Shown: positions 1 to 9,542 of the stretch, one piece after another
Layout: the number at the start of each line of letters is the position of its first letter
Position numbering within the stretch: position 1 is the first letter of the stretch
NCBI RefSeq assembly: GCF_947500655.1
Contig: NZ_CANMSK010000015.1
Span: 42,097 to 106,096 of the forward strand
Length of the DNA: 64,000 nucleotides
Reading direction: 5' to 3'
Source of the DNA: an uncultured Psychrosphaera sp.
GTDB lineage: Bacteria > Pseudomonadota > Gammaproteobacteria > Enterobacterales > Alteromonadaceae
The notes under the pieces: generated by a model
The model's input: only the letters and a program-made list of their open reading frames with translations
Told to the model about the DNA's origin: nothing
Databases searched by the model: none
Made by a program: the position numbers and the translations under genes

Positions 1-164
1 CGAGATTAGATAGGGAGATCCCTTGTTGTACCTTATTCTCTCAATATTTTATTGTTAATCCAAAACTTAATTGCTAACTTGCTGACACTTATATAAACAG
101 CCCCAGTGTACACAATTAAATACCTAGTATTTTGCACGATAGCCGCCCCCATAAAAGGATCACA

Positions 165-1139
165 ATGAAAAAAATAATCATACTTACGTTATTACTATTA
201 ATAGGCACGGCTATGTCTGCCAATGCAGCTGCTGGACTTATTTCTTACGGTGGGGAAGATATTGTTAAAGTTATCGACTTTCCTGATGACGAACGCTTTC
301 AATTAGACACTGGTGAATATTTAGATATCGGTTACATTTATAAGTCGGTAAGTATTTTATTTATTCCAGTTTGGAACTATGACGGTAGATTAGTGCTCAT
401 GGCAGGAAACAATGGAAGTTACATGTATGCTTCTTACCAAGAGATGAATGATATTTTAACTGAATCTGGCAATGAATATCCAGAAGGTCCATATTTAGAT
501 TTTTGGCAACGTATTGGCGGCAAGGTTGTATTTGCAATTGCATTGTTGTTATTAATTATCAAATTGGTCAAAAAGTTTAAAAATAATAAACGTAATTCAG
601 CATTTTTAAGTACGCTTGCAACACCAGGTGAACGTTTAAAAGACATTTTACTTAACGGACAGCAATTAGTTGAATTTGATATTGCAGAGCTTGGTTTGTC
701 GATTACAGATGAAGAAGATAAAACTAAGGTTGCAGGATTAGAGTTCTTTGCTTTTAGAACTTATTTTACCTCATTAATATCAGTGTCTATCATCAATATG
801 AACAACACTACAATAGAGCAGTTACAGGCTGTAAATGATGAATTTTTTGAGCGCTTATTGCCATTTAAAAAACGAGTATCAGCAAAAGTAAATGCAACCG
901 TGCATTATGTATATTTCACTTTTGATAAATCACCAAGTGAAGATGATGTTGCTTTATTAAAAGCTTTGAAAAAGCGCAAAATAAGCAGTGGAACACATTT
1001 AGTTCCAGCAATCATTGATTTTGAAAAACAAGATGTGAATTTGACTCAAGCTTTTGGCGCAATGCCGTCTAAAAAAGTAATAGAATCTTGCTTTATTGAA
1101 GGTGATGACGATGAGGAAAGCGATGAGACTGTTAAATAA
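165..1139 (+). CDS. Unknown exported or membrane-anchored protein
   Basis: I do not recognise the family. The frame opens at a TTG at 132, but the ATG at 165 is the better start: AAAAGGAT precedes it at a normal distance and the protein then begins directly with a signal peptide (MKK, hydrophobic run to about residue 20, AxA-type end). It is 324 residues long. Residues about 120-140 form one strongly hydrophobic segment followed by a Lys-rich stretch, so an outer N-terminal domain of about 100 residues and a cytoplasmic C-terminal domain of about 180 residues are likely. The tail is very acidic. The following gene is 223 bases away and no operon partner is evident. The function is not predicted. 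Confidence 0.7.
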   Translation: MKKIIILTLLLLIGTAMSANAAAGLISYGGEDIVKVIDFPDDERFQLDTGEYLDIGYIYKSVSILFIPVWNYDGRLVLMAGNNGSYMYASYQEMNDILTESGNEYPEGPYLDFWQRIGGKVVFAIALLLLIIKLVKKFKNNKRNSAFLSTLATPGERLKDILLNGQQLVEFDIAELGLSITDEEDKTKVAGLEFFAFRTYFTSLISVSIINMNNTTIEQLQAVNDEFFERLLPFKKRVSAKVNATVHYVYFTFDKSPSEDDVALLKALKKRKISSGTHLVPAIIDFEKQDVNLTQAFGAMPSKKVIESCFIEGDDDEESDETVK

Positions 1140-1181
1140 GTCTTTGAACTTTTAAGTCACACCTTAACTCTTCATAACAAA

Positions 1182-1206
1182 TGCCCGCGTCTGCCGGCTT
1201 TTTTAT
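1182..1206 (+). terminator. Possible weak terminator
   Basis: GCCCGC and GCCGGC face each other with one mismatch around GTCT and are followed by six T. It lies 45 bases after the stop of the unknown membrane protein. The mismatch makes this tentative. Confidence 0.35.
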
Positions 1207-1362
1207 AACTAGCTGAATTTATTAAATACCGATCCCCCTGTCGACACTTCTTATTGCAAGTTCAGATTATTTAAAAAATGTGTGTGAACAACAGCGCAAT
1301 GCATTAAAAAATAACGTACTCTACAGTTACAATATTGAGAGTACAGCTCGAAGGAACATCCA

Positions 1363-1554
1363 ATGGCTAAGCAAAATTATAGTTTTGAAAAGCGTCAAAA
1401 AGAACTAGCTAAAAAGAAGAAGAAAGAAGAGAAACGTTTGAAAAAAGCTAGCGGAAATGGGGTCGAAGTTGAAACTGATGAAAATTTAGCACCAGAGTCA
1501 CAAGTACAAGAGCCACAAGCTCAAGACGTTACATCTGATAGTGATGTTAAATAA
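1363..1554 (+). CDS. Small lysine-rich conserved protein
   Basis: A 63-residue protein with a strikingly basic first half (KRQKELAKKKKKEEKRLKK, residues 11-29) and an acidic, Gln- and Glu-rich second half. The ATG at 1363 has a GAAGGA ribosome-binding site nine bases upstream. The basic N-terminus resembles small hypothetical proteins seen widely in marine gammaproteobacteria; this is from memory. It has no signal peptide or membrane segment. A nucleic-acid or ribosome contact is possible from charge alone, but no function is established. It stands alone, 59 bases before the hydrolase gene. Confidence 0.65.
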   Translation: MAKQNYSFEKRQKELAKKKKKEEKRLKKASGNGVEVETDENLAPESQVQEPQAQDVTSDSDVK

Positions 1555-1613
1555 TACCCAGCTCATCCAAATAACAACTCCTTAATACTTAAACTCAAAT
1601 AAGGTTAATTAAT

Positions 1614-2609
1614 ATGAATAAGTCCTTTTTAATTTTAGTGTCTGTTTTAATCTTAACTTTCACTGGGGATGCATCAGCTCAGAACCCAGTTAAATATAAT
1701 AAAGAGCTTGATGGTTTTGATTATCCATTTGAGGTGAATACCTTTGAATTTGATTCGCAAAAACAAACGTTAAAAATGCGTTATATGGATATTGGCAATA
1801 AAGATGCTGAAAAAGTTGTGGTGTTATTACACGGTAAAAACTTTGCTGGTTTTTACTGGGAAGATGTGGCGAACGATTTAGTCAGTAAAAAATACAGAGT
1901 ACTGATCCCAGATCAAATTGGTTTTGGTAAATCATCAAAACCAGATGCTTATCAATACAGTTTGGGGCAGTTTGCTCTAAATACTAAATTGTTGTTAGAA
2001 AGCTTAAAGATAGACAATATCACTTTGGTTGGTCACTCAATGGGCGGAATGATAGCCACAACATTTGCAGTTAATTATGTGTCTACAGTAGATAAACTTA
2101 TTTTAATAAACTCAATTGGTTTGGAAGATTACAGTAAATATACTGAGTTTAAAGACGTGAATTTCTTCTACAAAAATGAGCTAGGAAAAACGGTAGATAA
2201 AGCTAGAGCTTATCAGCAAAAGATTTATTACGCAGGTAAATGGTCAAAAGAGTATGAAACGTTATTAGTGCCTTTAAAAGGCATGTTAGCAGGTGACGAC
2301 TGGAAAGTGGTTGCTTGGAATAATGCCTTAACCTACGGTCCAATTTTTTCTGAAAATATTGTAGACAGATTTCCTCAAATACAAAGTAAAACCTATTTAA
2401 TTAATGGAACCAGAGATACTACAGGTCCAGGTAGAGGTTGGTTAAAAGAAGGCGTAACTAGAAAATTAGGCGAATACACTAAGTTAGGAAAGCATACTCA
2501 AAGCTTGATCAAAGACTCAGTGCTTATTGAATTAGAAGGCTTAGGTCATATGCCTTTCTATGAAGATTACCCTGCGTTTATAAAGGCCTTTAATCAGGCG
2601 ATTGATTAA
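1614..2609 (+). CDS. Exported alpha/beta hydrolase
   Basis: An alpha/beta-hydrolase fold enzyme of 331 residues with an N-terminal signal peptide (residues 1-22, cut after ASA), so it probably works in the periplasm. The nucleophile elbow GHSMGG places the catalytic Ser at 142. LLHGKNF (71-77) supplies the oxyanion hole, and Asp268 (NGTRD) and His312 (GLGHMPF) complete the triad. The ATG at 1614 follows an AAGG-type site. The substrate cannot be read; the set of motifs is shared by esterases, C-C hydrolases and haloperoxidase-like enzymes. The downstream small gene starts 67 bases after the stop. Confidence 0.85.
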   Translation: MNKSFLILVSVLILTFTGDASAQNPVKYNKELDGFDYPFEVNTFEFDSQKQTLKMRYMDIGNKDAEKVVVLLHGKNFAGFYWEDVANDLVSKKYRVLIPDQIGFGKSSKPDAYQYSLGQFALNTKLLLESLKIDNITLVGHSMGGMIATTFAVNYVSTVDKLILINSIGLEDYSKYTEFKDVNFFYKNELGKTVDKARAYQQKIYYAGKWSKEYETLLVPLKGMLAGDDWKVVAWNNALTYGPIFSENIVDRFPQIQSKTYLINGTRDTTGPGRGWLKEGVTRKLGEYTKLGKHTQSLIKDSVLIELEGLGHMPFYEDYPAFIKAFNQAID

Positions 2610-2676
2610 ATGCGACTTTAGATTGCATTTAGATAGAGCTCCGTTATTAAGAGAGCGCCATTATTTAGAGAGAACC

Positions 2677-2961
2677 ATGAATTTAGATAAATCGAAAAAG
2701 AGAATTGCTAAGAAAATCAAAATGGGTTTTCAGGGGTATCCTGAAATCACTATTTCTTATTCAGGTAGCAAGGCTGACTTGGCAGAACAAGTGGCAATAT
2801 CTTTTGTGCTAGAAGAAGGCGCAGAAGCTATGGTAGAAGGCTTTAAAAGCACCAGTGATGCAAGAGAAGATGAAGTTATTCAGTCAGCGATAGTTAAAAT
2901 AATAGAACGTTCAGGCGTTAAAACTATCAAACTTGAACCTGGCGTTAAAGTGGTAAGTTAA
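2677..2961 (+). CDS. Small hypothetical protein, unknown family
   Basis: The open frame begins at a TTG (2602) overlapping the hydrolase stop, but the ATG at 2677 with AGAGAGAA upstream is the likelier start, giving 94 residues. The N-terminus is basic (NLDKSKKRIAKKIKMGF), the middle reads like alternating beta and alpha (YPEITISYSG, then an acidic helix with EEGAEAMVEGF), and the C-terminus is a beta-like KTIKLEPGVKVV. There is no signal peptide or membrane helix. It may share the transcript of the hydrolase and is followed by a terminator. No function is predicted. Confidence 0.6.
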   Translation: MNLDKSKKRIAKKIKMGFQGYPEITISYSGSKADLAEQVAISFVLEEGAEAMVEGFKSTSDAREDEVIQSAIVKIIERSGVKTIKLEPGVKVVS

Positions 2962-3015
2962 TTTATATGCTGAGGTTTTGTAAATTACCCTCGTATTAAC
3001 CTACCTTAGAAAGTA

Positions 3016-3046
3016 AAAAGGATTTGCAATAGCAGATCCTTTTTTA
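3016..3046 (+). terminator. Intrinsic terminator
   Basis: AAAGGATTTGC and GCAGATCCTTT pair with one mismatch around AATA and are followed by a run of T. It closes the hydrolase and small-gene unit and, on the other strand, may also serve the peptidase gene that ends at 3113. Confidence 0.7.
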
Positions 3047-3112
3047 TTTAAAGCCTATCGTATATGGGCTTTGTTATCTCTAATCTTGAACCAACAAGGA
3101 ATAAACCAGCGA

Positions 3113-4741
3113 TTACTTCTGACGTTTAAACTCAGCAGTCTCAGACCATTTTGGCCAAGCTTCGCTGTTTGCTATGTTGTAACCCACATCAAAGAATAAT
3201 TGTACGTCTTGTTGTGCGCCTGACAAATCCCAGCTAGTGCGGAATTTATCACATGGTTGGTGATAACAACCTGTCACGATTAATGACATTTTTTTACGGT
3301 ATTTTACCGTTGCTTCATCAACTGGCTCATTACCACCACCGGCATATAATGCAGGTACGCCGACTTTAGCAAAGTTGAAATGATCTGAACGGTAATAGTA
3401 ACCAGCAGAAGGGTGCTCACCTGTTACAGGTGTACGACTTTGTTTTGCAGCAGCCGTTGTTAAGTAATCATCAAGTTCTGACTTACCTAAGCCGTTTACG
3501 CTAATGTCTTTAACTTTACCTAATATGTTCAAGCTGTCCATATTGATAGCCGCAACGGTTTTATTAAGTGGGATGATTGGATTTTCTGCATAAAAGCGAG
3601 AACCTAAAAGGCCTTGTTCTTCAGCCGTTACCGCCAACATAGTCACTGAACGAGACAAAGGTTGCTTTAATTCTGCAAAGGCTTGGGCTATTTCAATTAA
3701 ACCACCAATACCCGTTGCATTGTCGTGTGCGCCATTATAAATCTGGTCGCCTTTTTTGGTTTCATCAAAACCAATGTGGTCCCAATGCGCAGTATATAAA
3801 ATATGCTCATCGGCAGCTTTGTCACCCGGTAAAGTTGCAATAAAGTTATTACTAACCGATTTTTTAACTTTTGATTTAACTTCAACCGACGCCGTTAATT
3901 TACCTAATTTAACTGACATTGGTTTTTGCATGGCTTGTTTTTTTAATTTATCAAAATTCAAACCTGCTTTAGTAAAGATCTCTTTGGCAACATTAAGTTG
4001 AATCCAACCTTCAACCGCAACACGGCCTTTATTACCATCATCTTTCCATAATCCATATTGTGGACCAGTCCAGCTATTTTCTACTACAGTCCAAGGATAT
4101 GACGCAGGTGCTGTTTCATGGATAATAATTGCACCAGCAGCACCTTGACGGCTTGCTTCTTCATACTTGTATGTCCAACGACCATAATATGTCATGGTTG
4201 TGCCTTGGAATAAGTTTGGATCGCCAGACTCGTACCCAGGGTCATTTACTAAAATGACCGCTGTTTTGCCTTTCATATCTAAACCTTCATAGTCGTTCCA
4301 GTCGTATTCTGGCGCGTTAATGCCATAACCAACAAAAACAAGTTCTGAATTTTTTAATTGTTCGTATTCACTTGTACGGCTAGTACCAGTCACCATGTCT
4401 TTACGGTATTTATACTCTTTACCGCCTATGGTTAAGACTTGATCTTCGTTACCAATGATCTCTACTAAATCAACTGGCTGTAGAAAGCTATCACCATTAC
4501 CCGGTTTAAAACCTAATTCAGTAAATTGTTTGGTTAAATAATCTAACGTTAGTTTTTCACCAGGACCTGTTGGAGCACGACCCATATATCGGTCACTCGA
4601 TATTTCTTTTACATGTTTGCCAATATCAGCACCAGTAATTGAATCATAAGCTTTCTGGAAGTTATCTTCCGCAGCGGCATTAAACATTGCTAATACACTA
4701 GCAAAAAGGGCAATGCTTTTTATTATTTTTGTTTTTCTCAT
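3113..4741 (-). CDS. Exported M28-family zinc aminopeptidase with PA domain
   Basis: A 542-residue di-zinc exopeptidase of the M28 family with a signal peptide (residues 1-24, AAA-E). A protease-associated (PA) domain lies at about 130-290 between the N-terminal part and the catalytic core, as in bacterial M28 aminopeptidases. The zinc ligands are visible: His319 (TAHWDH), Asp340 (AHDNATG), Glu374/Glu375 (AEEQG, catalytic base and ligand), Asp402 (NMDS) and His454 (SDHF). It should release N-terminal residues from peptides in the periplasm or outside the cell, in line with peptide feeding in marine bacteria. It is transcribed alone, divergent from the DUF3025 gene. Confidence 0.92.
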   Translation of the reverse strand: MRKTKIIKSIALFASVLAMFNAAAEDNFQKAYDSITGADIGKHVKEISSDRYMGRAPTGPGEKLTLDYLTKQFTELGFKPGNGDSFLQPVDLVEIIGNEDQVLTIGGKEYKYRKDMVTGTSRTSEYEQLKNSELVFVGYGINAPEYDWNDYEGLDMKGKTAVILVNDPGYESGDPNLFQGTTMTYYGRWTYKYEEASRQGAAGAIIIHETAPASYPWTVVENSWTGPQYGLWKDDGNKGRVAVEGWIQLNVAKEIFTKAGLNFDKLKKQAMQKPMSVKLGKLTASVEVKSKVKKSVSNNFIATLPGDKAADEHILYTAHWDHIGFDETKKGDQIYNGAHDNATGIGGLIEIAQAFAELKQPLSRSVTMLAVTAEEQGLLGSRFYAENPIIPLNKTVAAINMDSLNILGKVKDISVNGLGKSELDDYLTTAAAKQSRTPVTGEHPSAGYYYRSDHFNFAKVGVPALYAGGGNEPVDEATVKYRKKMSLIVTGCYHQPCDKFRTSWDLSGAQQDVQLFFDVGYNIANSEAWPKWSETAEFKRQK

Positions 4742-4970
4742 ACTTCATGTTTCCTGTAAATACATTGAATTACATAAATTGAATCATTAATTTTTTATAA
4801 TAACGGTAAAACGTTGGATGGTTAAGATCCAAACTTACCCTGAGTATATCTATGTGTTTGGATTGAAAATAGACCTTATTGTCATTTTTTAATGAATTTT
4901 TTTTGTTTACTGTGAATAGTTTACTGTATCCTGCAACTAATACAGACAAGCCATGAATTAACATTAGAAA

Positions 4971-5795
4971 ATGAAAAAATTTGAAACCTTTACACAATGG
5001 ACAACCAGCTTTGCAGATCAAGGTTGTTACGATCATATAAACCGTATGACTGCATTTGATGAATGGGTTGGCTGGCCAAGCTGTGAGGCATTACAAACGC
5101 TACAACCTGACGAACTTAAGAACTTAAACAACAAAACTATTCAGTTTGTTCCGCAATCAGCTGAACAAGATTATTCAGCTGTAGCGTATGAAGAGTACAT
5201 TTACGAAACTGGCAAAGTACCAACACGTGAAAAGTCGTGGCATGATATTTTTGGTGCACTTTCTTGGTGTATGTTCCCCAATACTAAAGCCACCATTAAT
5301 AAACTGCATTACGATGATATTAAACAGTTTGGTACGCAAAAACGCAGTAACCTAAGAAACGCATTAACCTTGTTTGATGAATGCGGTGTTGTATTAGTAA
5401 CAACCAACCAGACATTGTTAAATGCGTTAAAGCAGCATCAATGGCAACAAGTATTTATTGAGTTAAGAGATTTATGGCATCAGCCATCTGAACAAGGCAT
5501 TGCGGTTTATCAATTTGGTCATGCTAACTACGAAATGTTAACTAAGCCTTATATTGGTTTAACTGGAAAATGGCTGGTGATTGAAGCTAGCGCTGAAATT
5601 GCAGGCTTACCTCTTAATGTGCAATATCGTATGGTGGATCAAAAGCTAGCAACCGCTCTTAACAGCGGCGCTTTAAATGACAACAGTAATTTATATCCGC
5701 TGCCATTAATGGGTATTCCTAAATGGCATGACGCCAATGAAGATTTTAGTTTTTATGACAACACTGATTATTTCAGACCTAAATCAACCAAGTAG
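4971..5795 (+). CDS. DUF3025 family protein
   Basis: A 274-residue cytoplasmic protein with the DUF3025 signature: a YEEYIYETGKVPTREKSWHD segment (about residues 73-92) followed by ALSWCMFPNTKATINKLH. The function of the family is not known. There is no signal peptide. The ATG at 4971 follows a weak AACATTAGAAA leader; no better start exists. It is divergent from the peptidase gene and has no operon partner. Confidence 0.8.
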   Translation: MKKFETFTQWTTSFADQGCYDHINRMTAFDEWVGWPSCEALQTLQPDELKNLNNKTIQFVPQSAEQDYSAVAYEEYIYETGKVPTREKSWHDIFGALSWCMFPNTKATINKLHYDDIKQFGTQKRSNLRNALTLFDECGVVLVTTNQTLLNALKQHQWQQVFIELRDLWHQPSEQGIAVYQFGHANYEMLTKPYIGLTGKWLVIEASAEIAGLPLNVQYRMVDQKLATALNSGALNDNSNLYPLPLMGIPKWHDANEDFSFYDNTDYFRPKSTK

Positions 5796-6104
5796 GGCAG
5801 TAGAACATAACTATTAATAAGTTAAATAAAAGCATCTTCGTTTGATACTCCATTAACTATTTTGTTTAATAGTTAGCTCCCCAAGAGCCCTTTACATAGG
5901 CTCTTCTTCAAATAATTTATTAGTAACTCGGCTGCGAGCTGTCAAGTTGGGTTTACTGAATCGCGTATTATAAATACAACAATTCTTAAGTCTAAATAAG
6001 GTGCATAAATCAATGTTATGCCACCATGAAGGTTATTGATAAATAAGTTTCGATACAAAAAATAAAAAACAAAAATAATAATTATAAAAAAGAAGGGTTA
6101 ATTT
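5796..6104. other. Intergenic region with two small hairpins
   Basis: There is no gene here. Two stem-loops are visible: TAACTATT/AATAGTTA (5854-5875, 8 bp, perfect) and AAGAGCC/GGCTCTT (5883-5905), the latter followed by a T-poor tail, so it may be a weak terminator for the DUF3025 gene. The remainder is AT-rich leader of the CoA-transferase operon. Confidence 0.5.
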
Positions 6105-6803
6105 ATGGCGGGGTTTGACAAAGTAGTGAGCAGCTACCAAGAAGCCATGGCTGGACTGCAAGATAACATGACAGTCATCGCTGGTGGGTTTGGTTTATGT
6201 GGTATTCCAGAAGGGTTAATTGCCGAGATTAAAAACAAAGGCACAAAAGGTCTAACGGTTGTTTCTAACAACTGCGGTATAGATGGTTTTGGTTTGGGGA
6301 TTTTATTAGAAGATAAACAGATTAAAAAAATGGTGTCGTCTTATGTTGGGGAAAATGCACTGTTTGAAAAGCAGCTATTAAATGGTGAGCTAGAAGTTGA
6401 ATTAACGCCACAAGGTACGCTTGCCGAGAAAATGCGTGCAGGTGGCGCTGGTATTCCCGCATTTTATACTGCAACTGGCTACGGTACTCCAGTCGGCGAG
6501 GGCAAAGAAAGTCGAGAGTTTAATGGTCGCCAATACATTCTAGAAGAAAGTATTACTGGCGAGTTTGCCATTGTTAAAGCATGGAAAGCAGACCGTTACG
6601 GTAACTGTATTTATCGCCATACGGCGCAAAACTTTAATCCTATGGCGGCTACTGCAGGCAAAATTACTGTTGTGGAAGTAGAAGAGATTGTTGAGCCGGG
6701 AGAGCTCTCGCCAACTGAAATACAAACTCCGGGAATTTATGTCGACCGCGTTATTTTAGGTCAGTTTGAAAAACGCATAGAAAAAATAACCACAAGCGAT
6801 TAG
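6105..6803 (+). CDS. scoA: 3-oxoacid CoA-transferase subunit A
   Basis: The alpha subunit (232 residues) of a two-subunit family I CoA-transferase, which moves CoA from succinyl-CoA to acetoacetate or a related 3-oxoacid. [10 protein letters not shown] (27-36), [11 protein letters not shown] and the [10 protein letters not shown] segment fit the ScoA/AtoD/PcaI group. Subunit B follows after nine bases, so the two form an operon. The ATG at 6105 has AGAAGGG upstream. Substrate choice (acetoacetate against 3-oxoadipate) cannot be settled from sequence; no beta-ketoadipate genes are nearby, which favours ketone-body or fatty-acid use. AtoD is the main alternative name. Confidence 0.9.
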   Translation: MAGFDKVVSSYQEAMAGLQDNMTVIAGGFGLCGIPEGLIAEIKNKGTKGLTVVSNNCGIDGFGLGILLEDKQIKKMVSSYVGENALFEKQLLNGELEVELTPQGTLAEKMRAGGAGIPAFYTATGYGTPVGEGKESREFNGRQYILEESITGEFAIVKAWKADRYGNCIYRHTAQNFNPMAATAGKITVVEVEEIVEPGELSPTEIQTPGIYVDRVILGQFEKRIEKITTSD

Positions 6804-6812
6804 GAGTGACAC

Positions 6813-7472
6813 ATGAGTTTATCTAGAGAACAAATAGCCCAACGTGTGGCACAAGAATTTAACGACGGTGATTACGTAAACCTTGGCATCGGTATTCCAA
6901 CATTAGCGGCCAACTATGTCCCAGCGGATATAGAAGTTATGTTGCAATCAGAAAATGGTTTATTAGGCATGGGGCCTTACCCAACTAAAGCCAGTGTAGA
7001 TGCTGATATGATCAACGCAGGTAAAGAAACGGTAACCGCAGCCACAGGCGCAGCTATTTTTAGCTCAGCAGAAAGCTTTGCAATGATCCGCGGTGGCCAC
7101 GTAGACGTGACGGTTTTAGGTGCGTTTGAAGTGGATCAAAATGGCAATATCGCCAGTTATATGATCCCAGGTAAATTAGTGAAAGGCATGGGCGGCGCTA
7201 TGGATTTAGTGGCAGGGGCAGACAATATTATTATCACTATGACCCACGCAAATAAACACGGTGAGTCCAAATTATTAACCCAATGTACTTTGCCACTAAC
7301 CGGCGTAAGCTGTATAACGAAAGTGATCACTGACTTAGCATATATGGAAATTGAAAACGGCGAGTTTGTGTTAAAAGAACGCGCTCCGGGGGTTTCGGTA
7401 GAAGAAATAAGATCAAAAACCGCAGGTCAATTAAGAGTCGACGGCGATATTCCAGAAATGAACTTTGTTTGA
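6813..7472 (+). CDS. scoB: 3-oxoacid CoA-transferase subunit B
   Basis: The beta subunit (219 residues) of the same enzyme. It carries the catalytic glutamate, Glu47 in QSENGLLG, which forms the glutamyl-CoA intermediate in this family. GIGIPTL near the N-terminus and GKLVKGMGGAMDLV further on are family signatures. The start ATG at 6813 is preceded by TTAGGAGTGACAC, a strong site located partly in the end of scoA. The pair is closed by a terminator at 7538. Confidence 0.92.
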   Translation: MSLSREQIAQRVAQEFNDGDYVNLGIGIPTLAANYVPADIEVMLQSENGLLGMGPYPTKASVDADMINAGKETVTAATGAAIFSSAESFAMIRGGHVDVTVLGAFEVDQNGNIASYMIPGKLVKGMGGAMDLVAGADNIIITMTHANKHGESKLLTQCTLPLTGVSCITKVITDLAYMEIENGEFVLKERAPGVSVEEIRSKTAGQLRVDGDIPEMNFV

Positions 7473-7537
7473 TCCATCGCTTCCATACGAGATCTTTTGC
7501 AAGTTAGCTTGGTGACGATATTCAAAGCTATAAAAAT

Positions 7538-7565
7538 AAAAACCTACTCAATGTAGGTTTTTTTA
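7538..7565 (+). terminator. Intrinsic terminator of scoAB
   Basis: AAACCTAC and GTAGGTTT pair perfectly around TCAAT and end in eight T. It lies 67 bases after the scoB stop. Confidence 0.85.
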
Positions 7566-7623
7566 TGCCTGAAATTAAAAAGATATTAGATGTTACTAAT
7601 GCTAATGAAAAGTTAGCTGGAAA

Positions 7624-8310
7624 TTACAGGCTTATAAGGTTTTTTAACTTAACTGGATCTATTAAGCCATTTTCATCAATGCTGACAAAGTAGGGAAGTT
7701 GCCAGCGCTGGGTCTTTTTACCAGAGTCGGAAAATACTTGAGTCCCCACTTTTCCTCTGTCTTGGCTCCAAGGTGGAAATACTCTAAAACCATTTTTTCC
7801 ATTGCTTTTATCGCCACAGATAATGCCTTTTTTAATTAATAAAGAAACAGGAAAAATAAACATCCCACGCTCAAGCTTATTAATCATCTCAGAGCCAGAG
7901 CCCTCAGCCAAAACAGAGCCTTCAGCCAAAACAGCGCCGTCAGCACAAATAACGCCTTCAGGATAAGAATGTACTTCAATAAACAGATAATCCAGTTGCT
8001 CAGCGTTTAGAGGAATTGGTTTTTTATTATTATTTTTTATATCAGAGAGAGCGATATCTGAGGCATCTATTGAAACAAGCTCAGGTGATGGACGTTGCCA
8101 AATAGCTAAAAAAGCACCTGGTCTGTCAGGTGTTACTTTTCCTTTGCGAAACACAATCCTGTGCCCATTTAAGCCAAACGTTAACGCCGCATAATTTGCA
8201 TTTTCTGGCACTGGATCTAGTTCAATATCGTTAGTGACATGAAAACCGGCTGGGGAAAATCCAGTGGTTAATAATCTAGTTAACTCAACACAATAGTTTT
8301 TATGATTCAA
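7624..8310 (-). CDS. MepB-like protein
   Basis: A 228-residue protein that matches the MepB family by pattern: YAALTFGLNGHRIVFRKGKVTPDRPGAF (residues about 40-67), then IWQRP, GMFIFPVSLLIKKGI, and FRVFPPW close to the C-terminus. MepB is named from the staphylococcal mepRAB multidrug locus, where its role is unknown. There is no signal peptide. An internal near-repeat (GAVLAEGSVLAEGSGSE) with matching DNA repeats looks like a recent small tandem duplication. No MepR regulator or MepA exporter lies next to it. Confidence 0.75.
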   Translation of the reverse strand: MNHKNYCVELTRLLTTGFSPAGFHVTNDIELDPVPENANYAALTFGLNGHRIVFRKGKVTPDRPGAFLAIWQRPSPELVSIDASDIALSDIKNNNKKPIPLNAEQLDYLFIEVHSYPEGVICADGAVLAEGSVLAEGSGSEMINKLERGMFIFPVSLLIKKGIICGDKSNGKNGFRVFPPWSQDRGKVGTQVFSDSGKKTQRWQLPYFVSIDENGLIDPVKLKNLISL

Positions 8311-8485
8311 AGCGAACTCTTGGCTATGTATTTATAATTAGGTGAATGCTAACAATTTTAGCGTTAATTATCATGGGCAAAACATTGATTGAATAAAATT
8401 ATAACTCGCTAATTTTAATCAGACTTGTTAATAATATAAAAGATGGAACTAAGATTATTGTTTTTCTAACAGAAATGGAGTCGTT

Positions 8486-8752
8486 ATGGAAAAAGATTCA
8501 TTAAATGAAGATCCGTTAAATAAAGATCATTCACCTAAGACTGTTAAAACTAGTTCACTTAATTCAAACTTTGAAACGCTTATTCTTGAGCTTACTATTG
8601 GATCTATCTCTGGAGTATATGCTTTTATGGGATATGGTGTTCAAGTTTGACAGTTATTTTTTCCTTGTTTAATCGTGTCTATAATATGCTTCTTTCTAGT
8701 TGGACATACAGTGTATGCTGCAATTAAAGAAAAATTTGAGTCAACTAAATGA
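8486..8752 (+). pseudogene. Small membrane-protein gene interrupted by one TGA
   Basis: An ATG at 8486 with GGAG ten bases upstream opens 54 codons ending at TGA (8648-8650). The same frame runs on without another stop to a TGA at 8750-8752. Read through, it would give 88 residues: a charged N-terminus (EKDSLNEDPLNKDHSPK), a hydrophobic segment before the stop (LELTIGSISGVYAFMGYG) and a second one just after it (LFFPCLIVSIICFFLVGH), then a Lys/Glu tail. The two-helix hairpin makes sense only when joined. The TGA could derive from a TGG Trp codon. A sequencing error, a real nonsense mutation or a truncated protein are all possible. Confidence 0.5.
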
Positions 8753-8826
8753 AGTTAAGTATCGTTTTCAATTAATTGAAAATCCACCAATTACCAACAA
8801 AGCAAAAAACCAAAAGAATCCACAGT

Positions 8827-9414
8827 ATGCAACGACCAACTAAAGAACAAATACGGGAGTTACCTTTATATACAGGGCTTACACTCGACAATATTAAAAT
8901 TATTGAGAATGAACAAGATGCTGCTTATGCATTAGAAGCATTAAGTAAAGAAGCGTGTATTGGCTTTGATACGGAAACTAAGCCCATTTTTCGTAAAGGG
9001 GAAAGCTGTCCTGGTCCAACGTTAATCCAGCTTGCTAGTGAGTCTCAAGGCTTTTTATTTCCAACTCGATTTCCTGCCGCTATGGATTGTGCCCGAGCGT
9101 TATTAAGTAACCCCAATATTATAAAAGCTGGATTTGGTATTAATGGCGATATAAAAGAATTACGTAATAAGCTAAATATAGACATAGTAAATACCCATAA
9201 TTTATCGGTAACGTTAAAGCATTTATCTGGTGATAAAGATCCTATCGGTGCTAGAGCTGCTGTTGCTATGGTGCTAAAGCAGCGCTTAGGTAAAGGCAGT
9301 CAAAAGTCTAATTGGGGCGCGTATCCGCTTAAACCAAATCAAATTTTATATGCTGCCAATGATGCACATTCAGCCATTTGTATTATAAAAGCATTAGACT
9401 CGAAGATAACATAA
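8827..9414 (+). CDS. RNase D-like 3'-5' exonuclease
   Basis: A DEDDy-type 3'-5' exonuclease domain protein of 195 residues from the ATG at 8827; a TTG at 8776 would add 17 residues, but the ATG fits the domain edge better. Metal-binding Asp48 and Glu50 (FDTET), Asp108 (GINGD) and the Tyr175/Asp179 pair (YAANDA) are all present. It has only the nuclease domain and lacks the HRDC domains of true RNase D, so it belongs to the short single-domain group; RNA or DNA as substrate is not decided. It stands alone after the interrupted membrane-protein gene. Confidence 0.85.
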   Translation: MQRPTKEQIRELPLYTGLTLDNIKIIENEQDAAYALEALSKEACIGFDTETKPIFRKGESCPGPTLIQLASESQGFLFPTRFPAAMDCARALLSNPNIIKAGFGINGDIKELRNKLNIDIVNTHNLSVTLKHLSGDKDPIGARAAVAMVLKQRLGKGSQKSNWGAYPLKPNQILYAANDAHSAICIIKALDSKIT

Positions 9415-9542
9415 GTCTCTAATATTTTTATATTTCTGATAAAACGTTATAACTAGTAGACTTTGTAGTATTCGTTGATAATATAAAATATGAAGGAAAT
9501 AACTATATTAATTAGTTAGGGTTTATTGGGAATTAAGGGCAT

